This document shows, piece after piece, positions 21,102-31,660 of a stretch of 64,000 nucleotides of DNA. The DNA lies in assembly GCA_004352715.1 (NCBI GenBank), contig SCFE01000005.1:3393702-3457701 (forward strand), written 5' to 3'. Source of the stretch: Hofstenia miamia. Taxonomy: Eukaryota; Xenacoelomorpha; Acoela. The first letter of the stretch is position 1, and the number at the start of each line of letters is the position of its first letter. The notes beneath the pieces were generated by a model. It was not told where the DNA came from, searched no databases, and saw nothing but the letters and a program-made list of their open reading frames with translations. The translations under genes and the position numbers were made by a program.

Positions 21102-21107
21102 TAGATC
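21102..21107. repeat. Target-site duplication of the Polinton, right copy (TAGATC)
   Basis: Exact repeat of 10382-10387, directly after the terminal CT of the element. Confidence 0.85.
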
Positions 21108-21139
21108 CTTTCCCACACAACAGAGATTCTACAATGGTT

Positions 21140-21418
21140 GGAGTGCTTTAAGCTTAATGAAAAGTTCATAAGATTCTTCATCTTCAGACTTAAATAATGC
21201 AGAATTTAAGGATTTTAGCAATTCAGTAAAACCATCATCAGAATTTAATTCAGCATTTTGTATAGTAAGCCCAATAATTTTGAAGATTGAGATCCAGAAA
21301 CAGAGCCCTTTTCATTTTCTCAACATCAGGTATCATATTCCACAATTCAGCCTCATTTTTTCATTGAAACTAGCAGTTTTTGTGGATTAAAACCAGTGGA
21401 ATCTTTATAAGACGTCAT
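21140..21418 (-). pseudogene. Retroelement gag-like remnant, inverted copy
   Basis: Minus-strand counterpart of 4988-5275, downstream of its own primer-binding site and LTR. It keeps the same pattern with different indels. The Polinton's right end lies within 40 bases of where homology ends. Confidence 0.45.
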
Positions 21419-21419
21419 T

Positions 21420-21430
21420 CTCTGCTACCA
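21420..21430 (-). promoter_or_regulatory. Primer-binding site for initiator tRNA-Met, inverted copy
   Basis: CTCTGCTACCA on the plus strand, that is TGGTAGCAGAG on the minus strand, directly next to the LTR. Confidence 0.7.
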
Positions 21431-21566
21431 TGGCATAACACTGAACAGAACTTGTTTTTATCAAGTCTATATTAATAATGAACCTATTTAATATTAAAAT
21501 CAGACAGTTAAATATCAAGAAACAGCAAACAACAGTATGATAGCATGTTGTTTCCAAATGGGAACA
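21431..21566 (-). repeat. Short LTR, inverted copy
   Basis: 136 bases matching 4839-4975 in inverted orientation, with ends TGTTC and GCCA in minus-strand reading. It directly abuts the LINE remnant that starts near 21570. Confidence 0.65.
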
Positions 21567-21569
21567 CAA

Positions 21570-22275
21570 TGACATTGTTCCCACTATCCACCCTTACTAA
21601 ACAGATTATTAATGATTTGGTACTTTCAAATAATTTACTAATAAATATTAATAAAACTGAATTTATGTGGCTTGAAACTGGTCAGATCTAATGGTGAACT
21701 AAAAAATTTAAGCTGGATTATGTATATTAACCTAAATATGAAATCACTTGTGACAAAATCATAAAATCATGTAATTTTTATTTAAGCCATCTCTGGTGAG
21801 TTCACAATTGCTTAGCTAAATATACATCTAGTGTACCAGTTCAAGCTATTGTAGACCAATATAACTCTATTCTTGGAGGATTTATCCAGGATCTGGTTAA
21901 TGAACTTAAGAAGGTTCAAAATTGGTGTGCTTATTCTGTTTCTAAGCTGTGTTGCTCAAATCACATAACTCTAGCTCTTATTGAGCTTCATTGTCTCCCA
22001 TTTATCTTAAGGATCCACTATAAAATATTGTTTCTGGTAGGGAAGTAATTAAATGGTAGGGCATCCACATACATCTCTGAACTATTGCTACCTTCAGTTC
22101 CCAATGATCATCCTTGCAACTGTAACAACCATGGCCAAATTAGGGTACCAAAAACAAAACTGTCCTGTGGTAAGGGTGCATTTTCGATTATTGGGCCAAT
22201 GGTCCTTAATGAAATTCCCTCGTTATTTAAGTCAAAAGCTAAAGCTGCACTACTTTTTGTGATTGTTTTTTAGTG
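21570..22275 (+). pseudogene. CR1/L2-like LINE reverse transcriptase C-terminal remnant
   Basis: Frames with breaks read as the thumb and C-terminal part of a CR1/L2-type RT: an INKTEFMW-like block near 21650, then a longer stretch (21840-22260) with FIQDLVNELKKVQNW, HITLALIELHCLPF, ISELLLPSVP and GPMVLNEIPSLFKSK blocks in family order. Stops near 21690, 21735 and 22049, with frame changes, show it is dead. Its 5' side is cut by the LTR. The fragment at 4640-4838 is an earlier part of the same kind of enzyme, also cut by an LTR, but at a different point. Confidence 0.8.
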
Positions 22276-22690
22276 ATTGAGAGAGGTTTTTACCTGTCAA
22301 CCACTCTATAAATAAATGTTATATTATGTTATTTTAGAATATTATGAATAATTTTTGCTAATTCTGGGTAATGTAAATGTTGTTAAAGGATCAAATGAGA
22401 CTCCATATTACTTTGGCCAATATAATTCTGGTTGGCAACCAATTTAAAAGAAAGGAACTGACATAATTTGAATTTAATTGGAACAATATAAGTTTATGGA
22501 TGTCCATTTCACAAAAATTGTAGGTCAAATTGGAGCAGTGTTATATTTATTTTACAATTTTACTAAGTTGAGCCTTTTAACTAATCAGTCTTTCCTGATC
22601 AAACACATCAAATTACTTTGTGAAATCTCTGTGATTACAACCAACTTTGTGGAGAAATGTAATTCATATTTATTGGATAATAAAATTGCA
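22276..22690. other. No gene seen
   Basis: AT-rich. The 75-codon frame at 22478-22705 has no recognisable pattern and runs into receptor 3' sequence. The 30 bases before 22705 recur near 27340-27368, at the 3' end of another receptor copy. Confidence 0.5.
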
Positions 22691-22691
22691 A

Positions 22692-23840
22692 TCAGCGACA
22701 TCTAACAATTTTATAAATATTTCTCAAACCTTGGATGGTTGTTTCCCTAATGTAGACATTGGAAAATAAGCAAGAGATGGGATGTATCACAATAAACCCT
22801 GCATTGATGTTGTAACTAGCAAATTCCAGCAGCAACATTTGAAATGCATGGAAGAAAAAAGATCTGTGAGTAAACACATGGCCATCTTTAATTGGAAGGC
22901 CCAACAACCAATAAACGGCAGTGCCAAGAGAAGGGATAATAAACAACTAATTTATGTGGTAAATGTTTTGTGAATACAAGAGTTATGTAATAATTAACTG
23001 TTACACATCATGCTGTTATGCTGAATACATGCACTGTAGTGCATTGTAAGTCCAATTACTATGCAAATGATGGGTACATACAAATTTATTTGTTTCCTAA
23101 TGAAACAATTCCATTAAAAGTTAATGGTTGAACAGTATTTGGCGATTAGACTTCAAACCAACTTCTTCTATTGGCATTTGTTCTTTTCATTTTGAGCCTT
23201 CAGATTTTATCACAAAAAGTATTTCAATTAGAAAGTCGCGCATTGGTAAGTCACTCAAATGATACTACAGCTTTGCAAAGTGAGTTCATTGAAAAATTCT
23301 CTAGAATGTTCTAAAATAGGCTGGCATTTGATTGCGAAAATCATCACTATAACAAATGATTCTGTATTAACTATTGTAAGGATAAAGAACAAAAGGGGAA
23401 CAATTAAGAAAAATCCAAGATTTCTCTTTGAAAAAAACTTTCTGTAATTAAAGAGTATACTGTCATGGATGAAAGCATAGTAATGATTCAAATTTAAGAA
23501 CAGAACTGTCGTTAAGCATGTTGATTGACAGAATCCGCACATGATCACTGCGCAAATGGCTACGTATATGTTGGTGTACACATTGTATATTTTTATAAAT
23601 GACAGCACTCTCCAAGAATTGAAGCTTAACAATGTAAGAGAAAAATCGTAATCATAATATCATCTTTTTGAGCAAATTTGTACCAATTCTCCCCAAAACA
23701 AACAGAAAAAATATTAGGGAGTTAACTACCAAAGCAGAAAATGTTAAACTGAACCAACTAACTAACGATCCTGTGATGAGATAAATTGGTTTTTCTCCAG
23801 TAAAATTTTTTGCACAATCGCCAAAAAATATAAGACTCAT
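22692..23840 (-). pseudogene. Seven-transmembrane receptor pseudogene, inverted paralogue
   Basis: The minus-strand relative of 6171-7181 is in three pieces. 23652-23840 holds the N-terminus with the NFT site and segment 1, then the frame shifts near 23650. 23255-23632 holds segments 2 to 5. About 310 bases with no receptor similarity (22947-23254) replace most of segments 5-6 and the intervening loop. 22692-22946 holds the end of segment 6, segment 7 and the tail. The NRY triplet is changed to NHY, an independent defect. Part of segments 3-5 (about 23270-23470) is almost identical in DNA to the intact gene at 46975-47985 although the N-terminal part differs a good deal, which suggests gene conversion. 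Confidence 0.85.
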
Positions 23841-23867
23841 TGTGATTCAAAGAATCCATTCAAAATC

Positions 23868-23875
23868 TGTTTACA
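23868..23875 (-). promoter_or_regulatory. TGTAAACA motif upstream of receptor pseudogene
   Basis: The motif lies 28 bases before the ATG at 23840, matching the placement in the other two copies. The neighbouring block has drifted (GTAGGGAAACCA). Confidence 0.35.
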
Positions 23876-24032
23876 TTAACACTTGGTTTCCCTACTTAGA
23901 TATATTGATGTATGACAATTGTTATTTAGCAAACATAATGAATTTGACTAATGTTGCATTCAAATTTGTGTTTACATGGTAGTGGGTAAATAGAAGGTAA
24001 ATTTTCGTAGTGCTGCAACGACATCTAGCAAA

Positions 24033-24860
24033 CAGTGCAGGCGCTACCATTAGGCCAACTAGGCAGCTGCCTAGGGCACAAAAATAAATAATTCTCTTAC
24101 TGTATTTTTTCATTTGTAGAGAGATGGGTGGTGAGAGAAAATTCTTTACTTAATAATAATTAGCCTATCAAAATAAATAACCATACAGAATAATATTCTT
24201 AGTATTTTCAAGGCTAGGCGGTTAGAGTAATATAAGATTAATAGATTTCAGCAGATGACGCATGTGTTCAACATATCCCGTTTTCTGTTTAAAAAAATGA
24301 AAAGCAAAACAATGAAGGACTTATTGGATGACTGCATTAAATTGGAAAAATGTTACAAAATGGAGAGTCAAGACATTGATGGCTAAGATTTGAGTAGTCC
24401 ATTGCAATACGTCTTTCTGAACAGTAAATACCTCTTGATATGGCAATGTTTATTATTGAACACGGCTTAAGTGAAGCTTTTCCAAATGTATTTATAGCAC
24501 TTTCCATTTTTTTAACATTACCAGTCGCTGTTGCAAGTGGAGAATGCAGTTTTTCCAAGCTCAAACTCATAAAAACGTATCTACGGTCCATCATGTCTCA
24601 GGAACGCTTAAATGGCGTTGCAGTGTTATCTGCGGAACATGAACTGGTGGATACACTGTCAACAGAAAGTCTGGTACATGTTTTTGCAGCCAGAAAGGCC
24701 AGAAAAGTGAAACATTAATTCTTTAAGAAATTTTGAAATTTTAATGTAACCATCTTTTTTCTTAATGGGATCTTTCTCATAAAAAGGTGTTTTGGTGGGA
24801 GCAGGAGGCACATCAGTATGTCATTTGACTAGGGTGCAATTTAGCCTAGCACCTACCCTG
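24033..24860 (+). mobile_element. hAT DNA transposon, internally deleted
   Basis: An 828-bp insertion starts CAGTGCAGGCGC and ends CACCTACCCTG, with related inverted ends. It is flanked by CTAGCAAA (24025-24032) and CTAGCAAC (24861-24868), a 7/8 match to the 8-bp duplication made by hAT elements. It carries only the tail of a transposase. Confidence 0.75.
24256..24718 (+). pseudogene. hAT transposase C-terminal dimerisation domain (ZMYM1-like type)
   Basis: The best stretch, 24440-24718 (92 codons), contains LPVAVASGECSFSKLKLIK and YLRSIMSQERLNGVAVLS, which is the conserved C-terminal dimerisation block of hAT transposases. A short upstream part in another frame (24256-24400) is also family-like. 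The BED finger and catalytic core are missing. The gene lies inside the hAT ends at 24033-24860, in an expected place near the 3' end, so this is an internally deleted, non-autonomous copy. Confidence 0.8.
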
Positions 24861-24868
24861 CTAGCAAC

Positions 24869-25125
24869 ATATGATTTAATGAAATTACATATATATATTT
24901 GTTCAAAGCGAAAAAATAATTTACTTACTGTGCCATGCTCATGTTAACAGACAACAATTTCTGGACTCTACAGTGTAAACACTCCAAAAGCACGCTACAG
25001 CTACCTATTTAAAACTTGATTTTCTGTATAGTGTGTTCATAGAAACGCGGCATAAATGAAAACGATTGATGGAATAATTAATCAATGACTATGAATTTGC
25101 AAACGTGTAATCAGAAAAGCGAACT
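24869..25125. other. No gene seen
   Basis: AT-rich spacer between the hAT element and a MITE. Confidence 0.5.
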
Positions 25126-25129
25126 TTAA

Positions 25130-25526
25130 GCCCTGTTTACACTGGTTCAACTTGAGGAAATCATCAAGCGAATTCAATAGCGCATGGTCGCTATCTGTTC
25201 CTCATTTTGATTTCATTTGACGATTTCAATAGCACATGGTCGCGTTTATTGCATCTGTTCCTCATGGACAATTGCCCATCCTTGCCCACCATAGCTACGG
25301 CTCTGTACGCCTGGTCTGTGTTAATTAGATTATTCAATGACTGACATTAGCTTATTATTCTTTTAAACCGTTTGATAAATATCAACGAAAAAGGAACCAA
25401 TGTAAACAGGAGCTTTCAATATTGAAAACGTCAAATGAAATCAACATGTGGAATAATGTAAACGCGTCTATGCGCTATTGAATTCGCTTGACCAATTCCT
25501 CAAGATGAACGAGTGTAAATGGGGAT
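25130..25526. mobile_element. TTAA-flanked MITE with 65-bp TIRs
   Basis: The 397-bp element has long inverted ends; both arms contain AAGCGAATTCAATAGCGCAT. TTAA lies at 25126-25129 and 25527-25530. TTAA duplication fits a piggyBac-type MITE. It has no coding capacity. Related half-copies lie in block A (3350-3435) and its inverted copy (27535-27620). Confidence 0.7.
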
Positions 25527-25531
25527 TTAAC

Positions 25532-26004
25532 CAGATAAAGTTAATAATTGATTTTTGGAATTTCAATTTCGATTTCTCGCAATTTTTTTATTAAAGAATA
25601 AGCTTTGGTATATAGTATAGTCTTTGATTTAGACAGACTTCCTCAGAGTTGACATGAATTAAACAGAATCTGTTTAAAACATGTTTTAGACACTGCTTAA
25701 AACTACTGTTATTTGCAATGTTTTTCATTAAATATTTTTTTCCAAATTTATATAGAAGTTTGGAAAATATTTTTTAATTCCGTCTATTCATAGGCCTACT
25801 TTTATTGCCGATTTTCTACCCAAACAATTAACAAAACTAGTGTTTTGTTTACGTGCATGAAACGAAAAATGAATGTTGATAAGCTTAACATAATTTATGC
25901 TTGTTACTATATGTGTTTTTGGCAAAATTTTCGTACCTTGAGCTAGTTCTGTCTAAGAGCAAAAAATAGTTTTAAACGTATAAAACGTTTTCTTTGTAAA
26001 AATA
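25532..26004 (-). repeat. Block B, inverted copy
   Basis: Inverted partner of 4121-4618. It forms the left outer arm of the palindrome described at 25610-27005. Confidence 0.8.
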
Positions 26005-27005
26005 TTACACTTTTTTTAAATCCTGAACTTCCTTCATGAGAAATTCACACCCAGAAAATATTTGATGAAAATATAAAAGCAGGATAGGAACATTAAACGT
26101 TCTTGATATAGGAAGATTAAGAGCAATGTCATTTTGCAGTTACTTGCGTAATATCGCATTCCAAGTTAAGTTAGTCAACTTAAACTACGGGAAAATTCAA
26201 ACCTATCTTGGTTTACTAAAATGGGGTTTTACTAATTTTTACAAATGAAGGTATTTCTTGATGAATTCCGTCTAAATGGAAAGTGATCGATATTAATCAT
26301 GATAAGTAACATACTATATACTTTCCATTTAGACGGAATTCATCAAGAAATACCTTCATTTGTAAAAATTAGTAAAACCCCATTTTAGTAAACCAAGATT
26401 CCATGTGCTAATTTAAACGTAGTACAAGTTATACAACTTACTTTTAAATGCGATATTACGCAAGTAACTGCAAAATGACCATGCTGTTGATGCTCCTATA
26501 CCAAAAACGTTTAATGTTACTATCTTGCTTTTATATTTTCTTCATATATTTTGGGGCAATTTTCGTTTTATCCACCTTAAGATCTAAACAAAATCTTTGG
26601 TCAATAAAACGCAAATTACCCCAAATTTTATCAAATACTTTGTTTGAAGAAAAGCACCACTGTTTGAATGTTCATATAAAATTTCTTTTACTTTCTCTTG
26701 GTGATCATAGTCTTGCACATGTCATTAAGCTAGATAACCGACTGCAATTGACCTGGGATTTTAAAACCTTAAATAAGTTGATTTCAAGTTTCGCTTTTCT
26801 AAGAGGTCACGGTTAATAGTCTCACCTGAGATCAAGTTTAGGTCTGAAGTCTTTTTTCAAATTTTTTAGTCGTTTTTTTCGATTACTGACTTCATAAAAT
26901 TTCAAATAACAGTAGTTTTAAACAGTGTCTAAAACATGTTTTAAACAGATTCTGTTTAATTCATGTCAACTCTGAGGAAGTCTGTCTAAATCAAAGACGA
27001 TAATA
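25610..27005. repeat. 1.4-kb interrupted palindrome centred near 26302
   Basis: Three nested pairs of inverted arms share one centre: an 80-bp perfect pair (26205-26284 with 26320-26399, 35-base loop), an imperfect pair (about 26045-26200 with 26400-26560) and an outer 110-bp pair (25610-25720 with 26890-27005). The stretches between the inner and outer pairs do not match. The frame at 26448-26816 spans one inner arm and unmatched DNA and has no recognisable domain. Confidence 0.85.
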
Positions 27006-27340
27006 GGTATTTGAAGCTGAAAAATCACTAGCATAAATCTTTAACAATGTCTTGGAATCAGCTGATTTCTTTCAAATTCGTTACTTCTGTTCTCGATTTT
27101 TGTCTGGAGTCATTGTGTATCGAAATTTAGTCTAGAATCTCTAAATAGTTCATATGTCGATAAAAACCCGTGTTTTCTTAGCTGTGCAAGTTAATTGGGC
27201 CGATTTTATCACGAATTTGTGAAATACAAACCTTTTCCGTGTTACCTACACAATATATTCGGACTGACTTTTTGAAGTACTTAATTCATGTAATAATGAC
27301 GCAGTCTCAACTTTGTCGCTCGAAAAACGAATAAAGCTTT
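27006..27340. other. No gene seen
   Basis: Spacer between the palindrome and the 3' remnant of a receptor copy. No supported feature. Confidence 0.5.
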
Positions 27341-28570
27341 ATTGGATAATATAATTACAATCGGCGACATTTAATAATATACGTCTTCTAAACGTTTTCT
27401 AGACGTCTTCTAGACGTTTTTAAGTAATTTTTAAGCTATTTTTAGGCTATTCATAAGAGTTTTGTAAACAATTTCCAAATGGTTGTTACAATTTGGTCCG
27501 GTTTTTTAATGGTCTACATCAGTGACTCTCTTTGTCAAGCAGTTCAATAGTGCATGAATGCGTTTACATTTGTTCATCATGATGAAATCATTTGACGAAT
27601 TCAATAGATTCCTAATATAAACTCCCCATAGAATTGAAAACAAATGTTAATTGAATAATCGGAATGCGCACATTAACATGAACTTGCGCAAGTCAAAATA
27701 TAACTGCCACATGTAATATATAAAAATAAATTATATAAATATTGAGTGGGTTGTCAGAGGCAGACATCCTTTAACATAATATTTTGCTTATGTGCTAACT
27801 GCATAAAGGCAGATTGCTATTGCATATATATATATATATTAGAGAGTGACAATGTGAGGCAAACATGGACCCGACGCGAAAATTTAGTACCTGCACCCTA
27901 CCCAAAATGTTGAATTTCATTTGACGTTGTCTATCTTTCTCCAATCAAATTATCATTAACATCAATCATTTTCTGACGGAGAAACAGCAATTCATTCGTA
28001 TTACTTAACGTCTTGGATATTTCTCAGTTCAAGATGTGAATAACATCAATATTTTATAAATAATAAATCTAATCGTTGTACTCGAACCCGACCGGATTCA
28101 AAACCCGATCGGGTTTATCAGGTACCCGATGTTCACATTGATGTCGTAACTGACAAACTCCAAAACCACCATTTCAAATGAATGTAAATAAAACGATTTA
28201 TGAGTAAAGATCAAAGAAATAATATTTGCGCTAAATTGCAAAGACAATTCTAAACACGAAAATAAGTTAAATATAAAAAGGTATACAGCATTGAATTTCA
28301 TGTCAACGATTTCTGAATGGATTTCAACAGAGGGAAAAATTCAGCATTCATCTTTTGTGTGTGAATCCTGTGTTTAAATCTCACAAATATGGTTAAATTG
28401 ATATAAGTCAAAAGAATTAAGTGCATAATGTTGAAAATGATACTGACGATACTAAAACTGTGTAATGTTACTTCCTCAAAAAATTGATCAGTGTGTTCTA
28501 AAATATGCTCGCATTAATATCGAAAATCATCACTATAACAAATGATTCAGCAAACATAATGAATTTGACT
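27340..28570 (-). pseudogene. Seven-transmembrane receptor pseudogene split by inserted block A
   Basis: Receptor sequence on the minus strand is in two parts. The larger part (28131-28560) has segments 5-7 in broken frames, including an open piece with FNAVYLFIFNLFSC and FTHKSFYLHSFEM. A short 3' tail (about 27340-27370) matches the last codons and trailer of the other copies. Between them sits block A (27371-28130). The 5' half is gone: at about 28550 receptor sequence jumps straight to DNA that in the copy at 23840 lies upstream of the start (CAAACATAATGAATTTGACTAA), so roughly 0.6 kb was deleted. Confidence 0.8.
27371..28130 (-). repeat. Block A (A1, A2 and short 11-bp array), inverted copy
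   Basis: Inverted counterpart of 2772-3600: a 4-unit remnant of the 11-bp array (27378-27420), A2 (27421-27830) and the MITE A1 (27840-28130). A1 has lost its last 13 or so bases where it meets receptor sequence. Confidence 0.8.
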
Positions 28571-29980
28571 AAGTGAACATTTTTTATTTACATTGTTAAA
28601 AATTAAAAACTGAGGTAATTTCAGTGTATTTTTCTCGAAAAATGTATAAACATGCGGTTTAATATGATTGCATCTCAGTATTCAATAACACAGAAAGAAA
28701 GACTTTCATTTATTAACGATAGATGAAACTAATCAATGACGTGAGTCAGAAAACGACCTATAACAAGGGCTGCGTGAGGATGAAATTCTCATCCCTATAC
28801 CTACAGCTTCCTTTGTTTTTCTGTAGAGATCACAATGTAATCTTCCATCAGAGCAGCTCAAAAATTTATGCTAAATTTAATAGAATAATATTTCTGTTCA
28901 TGGAAAATTGAAAATGAAAGCCAATTATGACCATTATTGACAATTAATGGTAATTTTGAAAGCAATTGAAAAATATTATTGTCATGCGTTTGCATATTTT
29001 GGTTGCATTTTGCATTTACCAGTTGAGGAAAATAATTTAGAAGAAATGTTTAACTCTGAAATAATGTAAATCAACGTCTAAGAAATTTCAAAATTCATTA
29101 AGCAACTTATGCAAAGTACTAATTCTTCTCGAATCAATACTGGATATGTTTCCTTATTTCTTTATTTAGCGGGGTCAAAAATCTGACTTCGAATTCGCCA
29201 TTGCAGCTTACCTTGTACCGCGCATAGGAAAAGCAAGCTTCTGCAGTGCCTCCAATGTCAGCAAGTGTCAGACAGAGGGTTAGAAAACGATAGTGTCATC
29301 AAATCAGTCACCGCTGTCAAGATACAAAAATCAGTCGATTCTATAGAGTCCCTGAAGTAGATGCCAGCGACTTCTGATCTAGTCAAACGATTTATCAGCC
29401 TCAGCTGTGTCAGTTAAAATATTTAACTGATGTCAATCTTGTAAATTAGTTCTTTATTGTTGATAACAAAAATTTCTACAACACAAAGTTGATCAATGAA
29501 CCGAAAATCTTGAATGACATTACAATATATTTTTTTAGAAATTATAAATGTAAGAATTACTTAAGTTATGCATTTTCTAATAAAAAATTGAAAAAATACA
29601 TTTTTAGAAAATATTTAAATATATTTTTACTCAACCCTGATAATAATGGATAAATGTATCAATTTCATTGTTCTTTCATATCATTAATTCCAAATATTTG
29701 TCAAGCCTGTAATATTTTTAGAATTGTAATACCAGTACTAAAACACTGTAAATTGTAACAATAACATTTATTCATATATTAAGATTTATAATGTTCACAT
29801 TTTCTTGATGCACACTAGTAGTAAAGGGGACTCATAGGACGTGCCACTTTTTTGTGATTGGTCAAGAGGGGTGGCCTTTGACCTGAGACGCCGTGGATAT
29901 TGGCGGAGGTGTTTTACTGATGTCATGCATGTACTTTTACTAGTTTTTGTGGTATTTATGTGGTCTAATTTAGTTTGCAT
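28571..29980. other. No recognisable gene
   Basis: Mostly AT-rich. Slightly GC-richer islands at 29170-29420 and 29830-29920 have no open frame with a domain pattern. They could hold an exon or an old element, but nothing supports either. Confidence 0.5.
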
Positions 29981-29984
29981 TTTT

Positions 29985-30262
29985 TACTTTACTTTCCCAC
30001 ATTTAAGTACTTACTTTTTTTGTTTTTCTTTCCCACATTAACTTACTTTACATTTATTACTTTCCCACATTTACTTACTTACTTTTTAGTTTTACTTTCC
30101 CACATTTACTTACTTACTTTTTAGTTTTACTTTCCCACATTAACTTACTTTACATTTATTACTCTCCCACATTTACTTACATTTTCTAGTTTTACTTTCC
30201 CACATTAACTTACTTTCCCACATTTACTTACTTACTTTTTTAGTTTTACTTTCACAAATACT
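29985..30262 (+). repeat. Minisatellite, unit about 33 bp (TTTACTTTCCCACATTTACTTACTTAC...)
   Basis: About eight imperfect units containing CTTTCCCACATT(T/A)ACTTACTT run into the second large gap. The array probably caused the contig to end here. Confidence 0.9.
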
Positions 30263-30297
30263 TGTTTAAAAAATTGGAACGAAAAAAATTTTCCAAA

Positions 30298-31297
30298 NNN
30301 NNNNNNNNNNNNNNNNNNNNNNNNNNNNNNNNNNNNNNNNNNNNNNNNNNNNNNNNNNNNNNNNNNNNNNNNNNNNNNNNNNNNNNNNNNNNNNNNNNNN
30401 NNNNNNNNNNNNNNNNNNNNNNNNNNNNNNNNNNNNNNNNNNNNNNNNNNNNNNNNNNNNNNNNNNNNNNNNNNNNNNNNNNNNNNNNNNNNNNNNNNNN
30501 NNNNNNNNNNNNNNNNNNNNNNNNNNNNNNNNNNNNNNNNNNNNNNNNNNNNNNNNNNNNNNNNNNNNNNNNNNNNNNNNNNNNNNNNNNNNNNNNNNNN
30601 NNNNNNNNNNNNNNNNNNNNNNNNNNNNNNNNNNNNNNNNNNNNNNNNNNNNNNNNNNNNNNNNNNNNNNNNNNNNNNNNNNNNNNNNNNNNNNNNNNNN
30701 NNNNNNNNNNNNNNNNNNNNNNNNNNNNNNNNNNNNNNNNNNNNNNNNNNNNNNNNNNNNNNNNNNNNNNNNNNNNNNNNNNNNNNNNNNNNNNNNNNNN
30801 NNNNNNNNNNNNNNNNNNNNNNNNNNNNNNNNNNNNNNNNNNNNNNNNNNNNNNNNNNNNNNNNNNNNNNNNNNNNNNNNNNNNNNNNNNNNNNNNNNNN
30901 NNNNNNNNNNNNNNNNNNNNNNNNNNNNNNNNNNNNNNNNNNNNNNNNNNNNNNNNNNNNNNNNNNNNNNNNNNNNNNNNNNNNNNNNNNNNNNNNNNNN
31001 NNNNNNNNNNNNNNNNNNNNNNNNNNNNNNNNNNNNNNNNNNNNNNNNNNNNNNNNNNNNNNNNNNNNNNNNNNNNNNNNNNNNNNNNNNNNNNNNNNNN
31101 NNNNNNNNNNNNNNNNNNNNNNNNNNNNNNNNNNNNNNNNNNNNNNNNNNNNNNNNNNNNNNNNNNNNNNNNNNNNNNNNNNNNNNNNNNNNNNNNNNNN
31201 NNNNNNNNNNNNNNNNNNNNNNNNNNNNNNNNNNNNNNNNNNNNNNNNNNNNNNNNNNNNNNNNNNNNNNNNNNNNNNNNNNNNNNNNNNNNNNNNN
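30298..31297. other. Assembly gap, exactly 1000 N
   Basis: Second run of exactly 1000 N, so of unknown true size. Confidence 0.99.
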
Positions 31298-31660
31298 ATA
31301 GTAGACAATTTTACAAAATATGCAAGGATGATTCCATTGGATTCCATGACAGCAAAAATCGTTGCAGAAAAAATAATGAAAGAGTGGATATTAAAATTCG
31401 GACCCATGGAAGTAATAATATTGACAGGGGTGTGCAATTTGAAAGTAAATTGTTTGAAGAAATGGCAAAATTGTTAGAAATAATGACAGAGAAAACAACG
31501 GGTTACCACCCACAAGCAAATGGGGCAGTGGAATGCTTAAATAGAACAATAATTAAATTGATCAGAGTGTTAACATCGAGGATTGGCGGAAAAGATTGGA
31601 GAGAGGTAATAGAAATAGTAGAGTACTATTACAACACCTCAGTACATTCTGATTCAGGTG
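31298..31660 (+). pseudogene. Ty3/gypsy-like integrase core remnant
   Basis: Right after the gap comes the catalytic core of a retroelement integrase. The strand with the first Asp (VDNFTKYAR) is at 31301-31327. After a frameshift near 31420-31430 comes the second Asp (D-R-G-V-Q-F). The loop with the catalytic Glu (H-P-Q-A-N-G-A-V-E) follows near 31507-31535, then helix sequence to about 31650. Integrase inserts the cDNA into chromosomes. The zinc-binding N-terminus would fall in the gap and the C-terminus is replaced by unrelated sequence at about 31655. It could belong to the same element family as the protease and RT at 96-1671. Confidence 0.85.

Noticed and set aside
23259-23447. Nearly identical plus-strand frames at 23259-23447 and 47396-47590
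   Set aside because: They are opposite-strand shadows of conserved receptor codons.
26448-26816. 122-codon frame beside the palindrome
   Set aside because: It spans part of a palindrome arm and unmatched DNA. No domain pattern, and the other arm does not conserve it.
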